Assembly: GCF_000026365.1 (NCBI RefSeq)
Contig: NC_012991.1
Location: forward strand, 434,001-498,000
Direction: 5' to 3'
Length of the DNA: 64,000 bases
Source: Zygosaccharomyces rouxii
Lineage: Eukaryota > Ascomycota > Saccharomycetes > Saccharomycetales > Saccharomycetaceae
Position 1 is the stretch's first letter. Every line of letters starts with the position of its first letter. Below, piece by piece: positions 18,478 to 29,300 of the stretch. Position numbers and translations under genes: made by a program. A model generated the notes under the pieces. The model saw only the letters and a program-made list of their open reading frames with translations, ran no database searches and was not told where the DNA came from.

Positions 18478-21400
18478 TCACTTGTGATTCATCTTGTACG
18501 CACTTGCAAGATTCTGGATTCTGGAGACAATTTCTGTACACTCCTCGGGGGAAACTGCTTCAAAATAGTACCTTTTGATTTCATCTTGGCCCCTTCTGAA
18601 AAATATTTTGAAGTATTCAGGTACTCTTTTTGATTTTTTGCAAAGAATAACTTGGCTAATATGTAACGATTTGGTTTTAACGTTTTCATGCCAATGTAAA
18701 TAGTTTTCTGGTGGTACGATGTAGATGTAATCACCATCCAGCGCCAAAGTCCTCTCATGTTTATTTATCAAACTCATCTGTTGTCTTCTCCAGACTCTAT
18801 ATCTGTGATAAGCACCAGAAAATAGATCCTGATAACCGTTATCCGTCAAACCAGCTGCCACACCTGTACCAGCAAGTAAAGGTCTATTGGGTGCATAATA
18901 AGATAGTGAGCCATGAAGTGATGTCTTCGAATTATTCTTTAACTTGAAGAATCCATTTCCTAGGGGAACGCTGTTATTACTACTAGTGCTAGAGTTGGGA
19001 GTGGAAAGACCTAATTTATGTTTCGCGGCTAATTTCTTCTTACTCAAAGTCCTGTGAGCACTAGATTGGTTTTCTCTTTCAGATTTCTCATTAACCTTTT
19101 CTGGTTTCAAATATTCCGTACCTGGTTCTAATGTTAATGGAGTTAGGTCATTACTTTGAATTGTAGGCAAATTAGGTTTCTTAATGTCCGGTTTCAGTTT
19201 TTCCAAGTTCAATTCTCTTGCGTCTTTCTTAGAGATTATTTCCACTTGGTAATTACCGTCTAGTCTTAAAACTGTGTCGTTGAGATTGAGTGCCAACTTT
19301 TTCTCAGGTATTTTGACAATATATTCATTGGGATCCATATGTTTCATCTTACAATATTTTACCAGAATATCGTTGATACTTGAAGTGACAGAAACATTAA
19401 TATTGGTGAAATTAAATTTCTTATTCGTGTTGGGATAAATGTAAACTTTTACTTCAATGGTTTTGGAGTTTCCGCCGTTATTATCGTTAGCGTCATCTTG
19501 ACCCAAAATGGGTTTGTAATAACTCAACTGGTTCAGTGCTCCTGAACTCAAATCCTTTTTCAGTACCTCAGTACCATTCATCACTTCGCCGCCACCGTTA
19601 AATGGGACTGGTGTTTCCCTTTCATTTGATTCCATTTCAGCATCACCAACTCGACAGAGAACAACCTCATCGTCTGAAAGCGTTTCAATTACTTTCTTTC
19701 TACTTAATTTACCAAAATCGTCTTCAAAGGGAGCACCATCTTCATCTACAATCTTTAGACAAAACCTGTTGGGATTTTGCAGTTCTTCTAGCTTCAATCC
19801 ATCGTCTTTCATGTTCTTTTCCTCAACTTCAGTAGCATAGTGGAATAAGATAAATCCAATGACTTCAAATACATTAGCCGATTTACGAACTTGTAAATTG
19901 AAAGGAGTTCTTTTGAAACTTTTAGATGCTTCAATGTAAACGTTCAATTCAGTAGATTCAAACTGAGGCACTTTACTACCAGATACAAAGGAAAAATATT
20001 CCAAAAGGTCTTTGGAACTCTTTGAGGGATTAATCTTCTTTCTGAACAATGAAGATAGTTGAGAGTTATGATTCTTAGGTTTACCAAAATTTGTTGTTTT
20101 CTCAACACTTAACCAATCATTTTTCGCAGGGTTCTTATTATTATACGCTGAGCTAGCAGGAGTTGCTGATTTTTCAGCCTTAGAGTCTACTGAAGCATGC
20201 ATTTGAGCCCTACTATCGACATGCTTCAGAACTTTATTACTATCACCACTGGCTCCCATGAAAGAATTCGTAGTGTCTTTACCTTTAGCATTGGAGGAGT
20301 TTGAATGTCTTGAAATGGAAGTACTACGAGAATTTGGTCTTCCGTATTGTCTTTTTTCTTTCAAATTCGATGGTTTCAGGCCTTTTATGTTTAACACAGC
20401 TTTGTCAAATGCTGTATCCAATGTAGTATCATCTTGACCGTGATAAATCCCATACTCGTCCAGCGATAATGGGATTGAATGCGATACTGTCTCTGGTTGT
20501 AGATCTGAATCTTCTAAAATGGAATTACTTTCGGTAGCAGAATCCACGGGTTTAAAAACGTTATCACCACTGAAATCTGAATCCAATAGGGACTTGCCAT
20601 AGGACGAGACTAAATCTGAATTATCAGGATAGTTAAAAGAATTTTCATCTTCTGGTAATGAATCTGTAGTAACAACATCCTTATTATCCGTAATATCCAA
20701 TTCATTTTTAGAACTTAAACTTTTCTCGTTCATGGGTGGTGTGGCATCTAAATTCAAATTATCTAGATCTTGTTCGTTAATATAGGATTCAATATCAGAA
20801 ATTTCCTCCTCTTGCTCATCAGATTTAGTGCCTTCAGAAGTTACGCCTGGAGAACCTAAATATTCCTCATTAACACCAACACCATTACTATTACCGTTGA
20901 GATTACCATTATAATTATTATTATTACCGTTGTTATTACCGTTACCATTACCATTACCATTACCGGCGCCATTACTGGCACCATTACCACCCTTCAAAAA
21001 CCTTTCTGACCTACTACTATTTCTACCACCATCTAATAAAGTAGGTCTGGGTATCATATTTTGTGGAAAATGTGATTTCTTCTTCGAACTGTCTCTTCCT
21101 CCTACATTAGTATTGCTATTATTGTTATTGATGTAGCTCAAACTATTATTACTATTTGGTCTATGGGGCTGTGATTCCGATTCACCTATTTCGTTATTAT
21201 TGGAATTCTTGGAAGCTTGTCTATCCAATTGGAAAAATTGTGAGGGTAAATCTGCGCCGCTATCGTCTTCATCCTCATCTTCATCTTCATCAGTATCTTC
21301 AAACCCATGCTCATATCCAAAGTTCATATCGAATGCACTATTGTGCCTTTTATTTGTTTGAGATGATACGCTAGCTTTCTTCTTACCTGAAGATTTGCGA

Positions 21401-22092
21401 CTTGAATCCGCATTCTCTTTCTTACTGCCTTTGAAAATTCTTGGAAATGATAATTTTCTATTACTATTCCCTTTTTTCTTGGAGTCCCTAGATTCTGAAC
21501 TAAAATCTGAATCATCCGAATCTGAATCATCCGAATCTGAATCTAAGTCATTGGTCTCAATAATATTATTCTCATCTTCTCTACCTTCCTCTTCCTCCCC
21601 TTGAGCCTCTGATAATATGGGCATTGGCACTGGTTCCCCCACTTTTGATGTAGATTCACCATCATCATCACTAAAATTATGTGGAGCCATCGTAGTATCA
21701 CCTCTGTGAAGTCCTAATCCTTGGGCCTTTTCAGGTACATTTTTAACACCACCACCACCATCCTTGTTATAGTTCTCCATTTCAGCTTCACTGTCGGAAT
21801 TATACTCATTAGGTTGTGATGATGACTTACTACCCTTGCCCGGCTTCTTATTACTATTAGACAAACAATTATCCATGTAGTTTCTAGACATTGGTGGTGA
21901 TTCTAAATCGGGGAATATATCAATACCCTCAGGCGTAATATAAAACTTCCTGATGTTAGAATTTACGTCCTTGGGACGCAGCACATCGTGTCCATGGCAA
22001 TATGGCTTTATAATTCTCCTCATCAAATCCTTATCGGGGCATTCTGAAAGGAACTGAGCCCTCAACCTGTTGATAGAGGTCTCTGTGTCCAT
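18478..22092 (-). CDS. AVO1: TORC2 subunit Avo1 (Sin1 family)
   Basis: Essential subunit of TOR complex 2 at the plasma membrane, which presents substrates such as Ypk1 to Tor2. The 1204-aa protein (S. cerevisiae 1176) has a conserved N-terminus (MDTETSINRLRAQFLSECPD), a long disordered Ser/Asn/Asp-rich middle, a CRIM domain at about residues 665-800, a Ras-binding-like ubiquitin fold at about 875-960 and a C-terminal PH domain from about 1105 to the end. Low-complexity Gly/Asn and acidic runs are present. The ATG at 22092 matches the family. It is tail to tail with ATG42 (49 bp) and diverges from REX4. Confidence 0.94.
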   Translation of the reverse strand: MDTETSINRLRAQFLSECPDKDLMRRIIKPYCHGHDVLRPKDVNSNIRKFYITPEGIDIFPDLESPPMSRNYMDNCLSNSNKKPGKGSKSSSQPNEYNSDSEAEMENYNKDGGGGVKNVPEKAQGLGLHRGDTTMAPHNFSDDDGESTSKVGEPVPMPILSEAQGEEEEGREDENNIIETNDLDSDSDDSDSDDSDFSSESRDSKKKGNSNRKLSFPRIFKGSKKENADSSRKSSGKKKASVSSQTNKRHNSAFDMNFGYEHGFEDTDEDEDEDEDDSGADLPSQFFQLDRQASKNSNNNEIGESESQPHRPNSNNSLSYINNNNSNTNVGGRDSSKKKSHFPQNMIPRPTLLDGGRNSSRSERFLKGGNGASNGAGNGNGNGNGNNNGNNNNYNGNLNGNSNGVGVNEEYLGSPGVTSEGTKSDEQEEEISDIESYINEQDLDNLNLDATPPMNEKSLSSKNELDITDNKDVVTTDSLPEDENSFNYPDNSDLVSSYGKSLLDSDFSGDNVFKPVDSATESNSILEDSDLQPETVSHSIPLSLDEYGIYHGQDDTTLDTAFDKAVLNIKGLKPSNLKEKRQYGRPNSRSTSISRHSNSSNAKGKDTTNSFMGASGDSNKVLKHVDSRAQMHASVDSKAEKSATPASSAYNNKNPAKNDWLSVEKTTNFGKPKNHNSQLSSLFRKKINPSKSSKDLLEYFSFVSGSKVPQFESTELNVYIEASKSFKRTPFNLQVRKSANVFEVIGFILFHYATEVEEKNMKDDGLKLEELQNPNRFCLKIVDEDGAPFEDDFGKLSRKKVIETLSDDEVVLCRVGDAEMESNERETPVPFNGGGEVMNGTEVLKKDLSSGALNQLSYYKPILGQDDANDNNGGNSKTIEVKVYIYPNTNKKFNFTNINVSVTSSINDILVKYCKMKHMDPNEYIVKIPEKKLALNLNDTVLRLDGNYQVEIISKKDARELNLEKLKPDIKKPNLPTIQSNDLTPLTLEPGTEYLKPEKVNEKSERENQSSAHRTLSKKKLAAKHKLGLSTPNSSTSSNNSVPLGNGFFKLKNNSKTSLHGSLSYYAPNRPLLAGTGVAAGLTDNGYQDLFSGAYHRYRVWRRQQMSLINKHERTLALDGDYIYIVPPENYLHWHENVKTKSLHISQVILCKKSKRVPEYFKIFFRRGQDEIKRYYFEAVSPEECTEIVSRIQNLASAYKMNHK
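20877..20972. repeat. TTACCR-type hexanucleotide and triplet repeat in AVO1
   Basis: Degenerate ACCATT/ACCGTT units, reading as alternating Asn and Gly on the coding strand, form a low-complexity segment in the disordered middle of Avo1. It is expected to vary in length. Confidence 0.7.
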
Positions 22093-22216
22093 CTGGAATC
22101 TATTCTCGAGGCTTTAAAACTAACTTTCCTATTCAGTTTTCTTTGCCCTTAATGTTCTTTAAAGTTGGCTGAACTTTTGAGTTCAATGGTGATTTACATG
22201 CCGAAGGAACTTTTGA

Positions 22217-22253
22217 TGAAAAATTTCAACATCGCTTGAACTGAGCTCATCGC
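22217..22253 (+). promoter_or_regulatory. RRPE and PAC motifs upstream of REX4
   Basis: TGAAAAATTTCA (22217-22228) and, in reverse, GCGATGAGC (22245-22253) lie 64-100 bp before the REX4 ATG in the 224-bp spacer shared with AVO1. The pair is the standard ribosome-biogenesis signature. Confidence 0.75.
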
Positions 22254-22316
22254 ATACCAAGATCTTTTAAATAAGGATTCTGGTGGCTCATTATAAGGTT
22301 CTAAAGATCACTAGAA

Positions 22317-23123
22317 ATGGTACTTTCGTCAAATTGGTTGGAATTGCAAAAGAAATCTGGAGATGTAAGCATTAAAAAGAGGAAATCTAGTAAGAAATCT
22401 AATAAAATTGCCAAGCCTGATGTCAAACCCAAGAAGGAGCCCAGTAAAGTAATGCAAGTGGTATATGAAATGAACCGAGCTATTAAAAAAGTGGAAGAGG
22501 ATAAGAAACAGGGCAAGCAGCCTGAAGTAAAGACGCAAGTCCCATCAAAATTGGATGAGCTGTTAGGTAAAGATGTATCCAGTACAAAATCCAAAGATAT
22601 TGGTAAATTCATAGCCATAGATGGTGAATTTGTTGGTGTGGGGCCTGAAGGTAAAGAAAATGCATTAGCAAGGGTTTCATTGGTGAATTATAACGGATAT
22701 GTGATAATGGATGAATACGTGAAGCCTCGAGAGAGAGTAGTAGATTGGAGGACATGGGTTAGCGGTATTGAACCAAAACATATGAGGATTGCTATAGATT
22801 ATAAAGAAGTACAACAAAAAGTCGCTGATATTTTACGAGACAGAATACTAGTGGGGCATGCAGTTGCTCACGACCTTTCAGCTTTAGCTCTCAAACATCC
22901 AAGGTCAATGATAAGAGATACTTCTCTTTTTACACCATTTAGAAAAGAATATGCTGAAGGTAAAACACCAAGTTTAAAGAAATTGGCTAAAAACGTGCTT
23001 GGTATTGATGTTCAAGAGGCTGAACATTCTTCTGTAGAGGATGCAAAAATTACTATGCTACTGTACAAATCAAGAAAGAAAGAGATTGATAGATTTCATA
23101 GTGCTAAAAACGGTGGTGGTTGA
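22317..23123 (+). CDS. REX4: Putative 3'-5' RNA exonuclease Rex4
   Basis: DEDDh-family exonuclease linked to pre-rRNA (ITS1) processing. A lysine-rich N-terminus (about residues 1-95) suits nucleolar localisation. The catalytic core follows: Exo I IAIDGEFVGVG (from about residue 100), Exo II VGHAVAHDLSAL (about 180-191) and Exo III HSSVEDAKITM (about 240-250), supplying the Asp, Glu, Asp, His and Asp set. The central WRTWVSGIEPKHM motif is typical of the Rex4/ISG20L2 group. It has 268 aa against 289 in S. cerevisiae. It corresponds to YOL080C and lies between AVO1 and IRA as on chromosome XV. Confidence 0.93.
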   Translation: MVLSSNWLELQKKSGDVSIKKRKSSKKSNKIAKPDVKPKKEPSKVMQVVYEMNRAIKKVEEDKKQGKQPEVKTQVPSKLDELLGKDVSSTKSKDIGKFIAIDGEFVGVGPEGKENALARVSLVNYNGYVIMDEYVKPRERVVDWRTWVSGIEPKHMRIAIDYKEVQQKVADILRDRILVGHAVAHDLSALALKHPRSMIRDTSLFTPFRKEYAEGKTPSLKKLAKNVLGIDVQEAEHSSVEDAKITMLLYKSRKKEIDRFHSAKNGGG

Positions 23124-23352
23124 AATTATAAATTTACAGTTAAATTTACATTCATATTTAAATCTACATTTACAATATATGGTTTTCTTCTAATTTAATA
23201 CAACTTCTTTTTTTCATGGTTAATAAAATAAAATAATATAATTTAATATAATTTAACCTTTAGAATGTTTTGTGAATATTCTCATTATCGTCGACTCCTT
23301 TGACTCGTTAAAAAAAACATATAATCATTTGAAAAGAGGCATTTGAAATAAG
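23124..23352. other. AT-rich convergent intergenic region; possible replication origin
   Basis: The 229 bp between the 3' ends of REX4 and IRA are very AT-rich. Near 23135-23176 a TTTACA element recurs (AAATTTACAGTTAAATTTACA and relatives), including ATTTACATTCA, one mismatch from the S. cerevisiae ARS consensus WTTTAYRTTTW. ATAAT/AAAATA runs follow. This could be an origin or simply a 3' processing region. Confidence 0.3.
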
Positions 23353-26300
23353 TCAGACTCCCTCTTGGAAACAAGACATTCTGGATAATATGACAGTTAT
23401 AGCCCTTTTCCGGCGGTATATCAAATCGTCTTGAGAATCCAACACTGCTAGAATGTCAGTGACACTCTGATCAGAAACGTCTATCTTAGTGATAAACCCT
23501 AAACCTCTCTGTTTAATACGCGCCAAAGAGCTTTCATGGTATTCATCCAAGACACTGACCTCCGAGTGTCTGAGCATCATTCTTAATACATCGAATGAAA
23601 CGGGAACACAATCAGATGTCATTTCAAGAGCAGATATTCTTCTTAACTCTTTTCTAGTGGCCATGTAAAAATTGAAGACACATGGTGGATTTGTTTTAAT
23701 CAAAAATCTCATTACTAGTGCAAATCTCAATTTACATGGTTCATCGGATAAGGTACTATTGAAAAGAATGGCACCTTGGTACAGTGTAATGTTGGGACAT
23801 TCTCTGTTAGATGATATCCATTTCAGTAGACACTTGGGCAAATAATTGTTGTTGTCCAATCCGATTAGATGGTCGTCCTTAGGTTTAACTTCATTCCATA
23901 TGGAATGGAATTTCTCCGGAGGAAGTAAGAGATAAATGAAGAACAAATAGCATAGGTAATGAGTAGACTCTGGATAAATGCTATGTTCACGATATGAGTT
24001 TCTGAATTGTACCTGAAGAAATTCTATAGCAGCACTTTTCAGAGAAGGAACGGAACAACCACGGCATATCATTAGAAGAATGTTGTGAGCAAAATTTTTC
24101 TCACTCCAAATTCCGTCGTTATGTTCTTCTAATTCCGCCAAATAGGATTCTACGAAGAATCTAGATCTCATAAGAATGGGCGTCAATAACCGGTTTTCCT
24201 TATCACTCGCAAAATGGTTTTCATAGAGACGATTCAAACAGTTTGTCATGAACAAGAATCCACCTTCGAATATGACCGAACTTGGTGATTCCACAAGTAC
24301 AGCAGATAGCCAAAATAGTTGCTTCATCAATTCTAATGAAGGGTCAAGACCCTCTACAACCTTGCTATAAGTGAATACATGCGCAATGACCAAAAACAGA
24401 TGTTCATCAGTGATGTGAGGATCGGAATAAACTTTCAAAGTCTCATCGAGTAGATTCTTACAAAGAACTTCAGAAGTGTTAGTCTTTCCTATGATACCCA
24501 GGATCATCATAGCGCGAGCCGACAAAAACGAGTCATTGTTAAAAACGGCATCCACTAAATATTTCTTGTACCTTGTCTTCCATTGGGGAGCTTCTAATTT
24601 CCCAGAATAATCCATGAGGTAAACAAGATTAGTGGTGAATTGTTCCAGTGCTGCAAATTTACTTGCAAATGAGGAGACACTGAAACTCTGCATGGTGCGA
24701 CCTTTGTATTGACTAAACCCAAACATGAATCTAAATCTCTGACGAAAAAAAGTGGTGCAAACACCATCCAATTTTTGCTTATCAGACTCAGGTAAAGAGT
24801 CGTTGATAGTTAGTGAATGGCATATGTTCATCAGGAGTTCGTATAATGAGGAACGTATTTCATTGGGACCTACGTCAATCAGAAGTGATGCGATGAATAG
24901 TGCCTCCGGTAAAAACATCTGGGCCATGAGAGGAGACTCAAAAAATAGCGGAACTATTGCCTTCACAAGAATGGTTAGTTCGGACCAACTTTGTGTGAAT
25001 GTTTCCAATCTTAACGATGGTAAAAATGACTTAATCATATCCATTAAGCGGCCAATAATGTGGGATGTAACTTCAACAGTGGGTAGGGCGTTGAGTAAAG
25101 GTAATAATTTTTTCCAATCACGATTTTCAGAATCTCTGTCTAGCGCTTGATTCAAAACCTCCTCCACAATTAAAAAAGTCAAGCGACCTTCTAAGGCTAG
25201 GTGATGCCAAATTTGTTGGAGGTAAACCGCCGTAAAGCTTGGCTCTAAAACAGTAAGCCTAATTAATCCACGGATAATTTTTGCCGTGACCTCAGGTCCC
25301 TCTTCCTCATCCATTAGGTAAACATGTCTGTATACGTTAGGGACCCAGTAAGAAAGACAAAAAATCGTTTGAGGGACGAAATTGAAAGGTATGACTTGAT
25401 TGAGCAATCCATTTATGAAGTATTCGAGAACATAGCGGGTCAAATCTGGAGAAGCCTTGGCAATAGATTTCGCAAGCAAGCATAAAAAGGTACCGCAGTC
25501 ACCAGGAACGTGTACCTCCGGAGAGCTATGAAATCTAGTACCAAAATCCAATTTGAAAGTATCTTGAGTAGCGGCAAGTAGATTGTAAGAGACGTTCTTT
25601 ACGGTTTCGTCTTCACTGAAAAGCCCTACCATGATAATCAAAAGGAGATGACAAACGGTCTTACACCTCTGTTCGTGCTCATCTTTATCGGTGTCAGTTA
25701 CAGTGTCCTCTGCATCGGAAGCTAAACTCACCATGCCGTATTCGTCATCGATCTTGGCGAGAGCATAGTAGAACATCTTGACGATTTCTAAATATTTAGG
25801 ACTGCTGAAAATGAGAATTCTACCACCCTCTAAACTCACGGTAAATTCTGAAGTAACGCCTGTATTAGAAGTAATGTTCACCGAAGACACGTTGTTAATT
25901 TGAAAAACTTCATTGAATTTCATATCCACTAGATGATCCCAACCATGAATCTTATACCGTTTGACAGTTTCGTGCAAAACTTGGAAAAACCTGTTACCAA
26001 TTTTTAATGAAACAGGTGTGAACCGTTTTTTCCGTTCATCATATAGTGCCACATCATGCAACGATACGCGCACATCACTTATGACCTCCATGCTTTGTGC
26101 ACCCAATCCCAGGGATTTCACAAAATCTGACTGCGAGTAACTGTTGACAAAGTGCTGGGGAACTTTGTGGGCCACAAAAGGATTAGCTTTAGTGAAAAGT
26201 TTATTCCACTGATTAACAAATTTCTCAGTAATATTGAAGTAGTAGTAGCCACAACAATTTTGGATAGCGATGGGTGGCACCAAGTTATTAAATAGTGACG

Positions 26301-29300
26301 TTAACTTGACTACATCAATTTCATGCTCATCAAAATGTGTACAGTCCAATACCAAGTAATATTTGACGCTCCAAATTCTAGCGTAAATCTGGAAAGTACG
26401 GTAAATAATTGTCTCAATCTCAATATTTTTACTCCGGAAACTACTAAACGTCAAAGTAATAATCGGTAAACCGTCAGAAGACATCGATTCGTGGACAAAA
26501 GTGTTTGTTGTGTCAAAAACTGCAATACTTCTGAACGCATGTCTACTCATGAATTCATATAATTGGGGATATTCCTCCTTACTGTCTATTATGCATTGTG
26601 GAATTTCATTTCTCAATTCCTCCCTTGGTTGACCCAGAATAGCCATATTTTCATCAATCGTCAAAAAACGTTGCTTTAAGTGTGGGAATTCGCTAAAGGA
26701 TTGGAATTCGTCCAAATTGGCTTTCCTCATGTCCAATTCAAACAAATAAATGTATTTGTGGATGTAATTAAAATCAAATGGAATTGGAGTGGGGTCCAGA
26801 TTAATGGGAATGTTCACATCACGTTTAGTTTCACAGATTTCTCTCAAAAATTCAAAGATTCTATCCCTGCATTCTTCGAGAAACTGGCTTTGAGATTCTA
26901 ATACAGGCCATCTTGCAACGTTATCTGAACCGTTCGCTAAACTTTGGATAACCTTGGCTAACGTTATAAATGGACGTTTATAAGGAGCTTCCGATATTTC
27001 AATAATACTTTCTGATTCTGGACTAACTAGAGCAGGACAAAAGAACCTTAAAAATACGAATGACCCCACCGCCACATAAACATAAAGGGGAAATTTATCC
27101 TCTACAGCAGAGAAAATCGTTTGGCACAAAACGACCAATTCTGTTGGAAAAATGTCGACAGAACTTGTGATGGCATCTACTAGCAGAGTCATGTATTTCA
27201 CAAAAAGTGCGACTTGAACATCTGTTCCTGGATCATGAGGATTTAATTTCTCTACTTCAAAATGTTCTTCTGAATTGATTAACTCGCTTAAAACTGGACG
27301 AAGCACACGAACCAAGTATTCATTGCCTTTATTTCTAGCAAAAAGCGATAAGGCTCTTGTAGCACAACTGTTTCTCCTTAAAATATCCATATGTCTAGGA
27401 GCATTTTTAATTTCATATTTGATCAACTCCATCACCAAGAGAATAGATGCATTTCTGCTATCAAAAGCATTCACCAACCCTGCAGCCAATGAATCGATTT
27501 CATTGGCAGGACAAATTTTAGTGAAGTTTATAACAGAACTTGGATTTTTCAGCCCAACTAGTATAATATTATTCTGTGCACGCAATTTTGATTCTTCCTC
27601 TTGCCCTTGGCAAGCGGAATAGTTGTTGACAATGTTGATGAAAACCTTCAAGAACGCAATCTTGATATTATTATCTTTAGAAAATCCCATAGGAAAAGAA
27701 TATTGCAACCCAGCGTCAACGTTGGCGTTAGACAAATTAGTTAAAGAAATTATTACGTTTTCATTTAGAACGCTAATTTTATGCTTCAAAGACGGTGGGT
27801 AACTATCCAAATCGGTGCTTCTCTCCAAACCTTTGAGCAGGATGTTAAAATGGTTACCAAAAACGACATATTTTGATCGTTTTAACTCTTCCTCTGAAAC
27901 TGAAGGTGGCACTTCCAATGGAACATTTTTCGTTAAAAATGCAAGAGCTTTGGAACATTCGATAGCGGTATCGATGAGCAAAATATCGACATCGCGCTTT
28001 CTTAGATCCATTTCACGGTGAGGTTTAGAAATGTTCCCGATATCGTACTCTCTATCCATTGTAAATTTGAACCAAATGGTAACTAACTTCAGCCATTTGT
28101 TTTTCAAGTTGTAATGACCAACAATTCCTAAGTTTCCTTCGGCACTCTCCATTGCCCTAAATACCTTTGACATGTGGATTACGGCTTTAAAGAATTTGAT
28201 AGAGTCGTTAGGCATCTTTTCCAAAATTTCCACCATGTCATCGATAAAATTAATCACATCAACAGAAAATAATATCATGATTTTGTCGTCATCTTCACGC
28301 CTCAAGATGGTTCTAAGAATGATAATTATTTGTTCCAACAGGACAAAAGATAATTCATGTCCTGGAGCAGTCAAATCTAACTCCTTTAATTCGTCAATTT
28401 TTAACTTGAGATTGGAAAATAACGATTTAAAGGCGAAGGGATGTAACTCTGTACTTAAGATGTCCCTTGCACTTTCTCTGGTTAACAGCTCCGGTTTGTT
28501 TAACCAGTTGCACTGCTTAGAAATGAAATAATTAATTTGATGGCCCAAATCAATTCTCATATCACTTAAATTTGGGTATCTGACAGTGTCTACTGTAAGT
28601 AATACACCAGATAGAGATGCAATCATACCACCAAAACTCCTAAAATCCGAACTCTCCTCTTGATTCATATTTTTCACATTTGCTAAAGACATCCATTTCT
28701 TATAGATGAAACTCATAGCATCGAAAAGAATAGCATTGGGATGCTTAACGAATTTGAGAATATTGATCCTTAACCGTCTTTGGAATGCAACCGAACCTGA
28801 AGGTACGTAATTATCCTCTGACATGGATTTGACAAAAGCCAAATTATCCGCCCATGAAGGATCCAAATGGCCTGAAATTTTTCCATGGAATATAATTTCC
28901 ATGTAAAACTCCCTGTATGCAGCTTTAACAAGTCTTTGGACATTACTTCTGTTACAATACAGCGAGACAAATAACCCACGACCGACAGTACCAAATATTA
29001 ATGGGAAAGTACTTCGTTCAACCTCTAGAAATTCATCAAAGTTAACATCTGTCAACTCTACATTTCTACCTAAACGACCACGTACTTTCAGAGATTTGAC
29101 CACAATATCTAAGATTGCTTCTCGTTTTTGGTTATCCAATTTCAAATCGAATAATGATGAACTGAAAAGAGTTATGGTATAGCTGTATAACTTGTAATAT
29201 CCACATGTAGTCCTGGGTGATACGTTTTCACTAAATTCTGACATGTAGTTGATTAAGACGTCCATAAAGGATTGGGCTGTTTGTTGTAAATTAGCATCTG

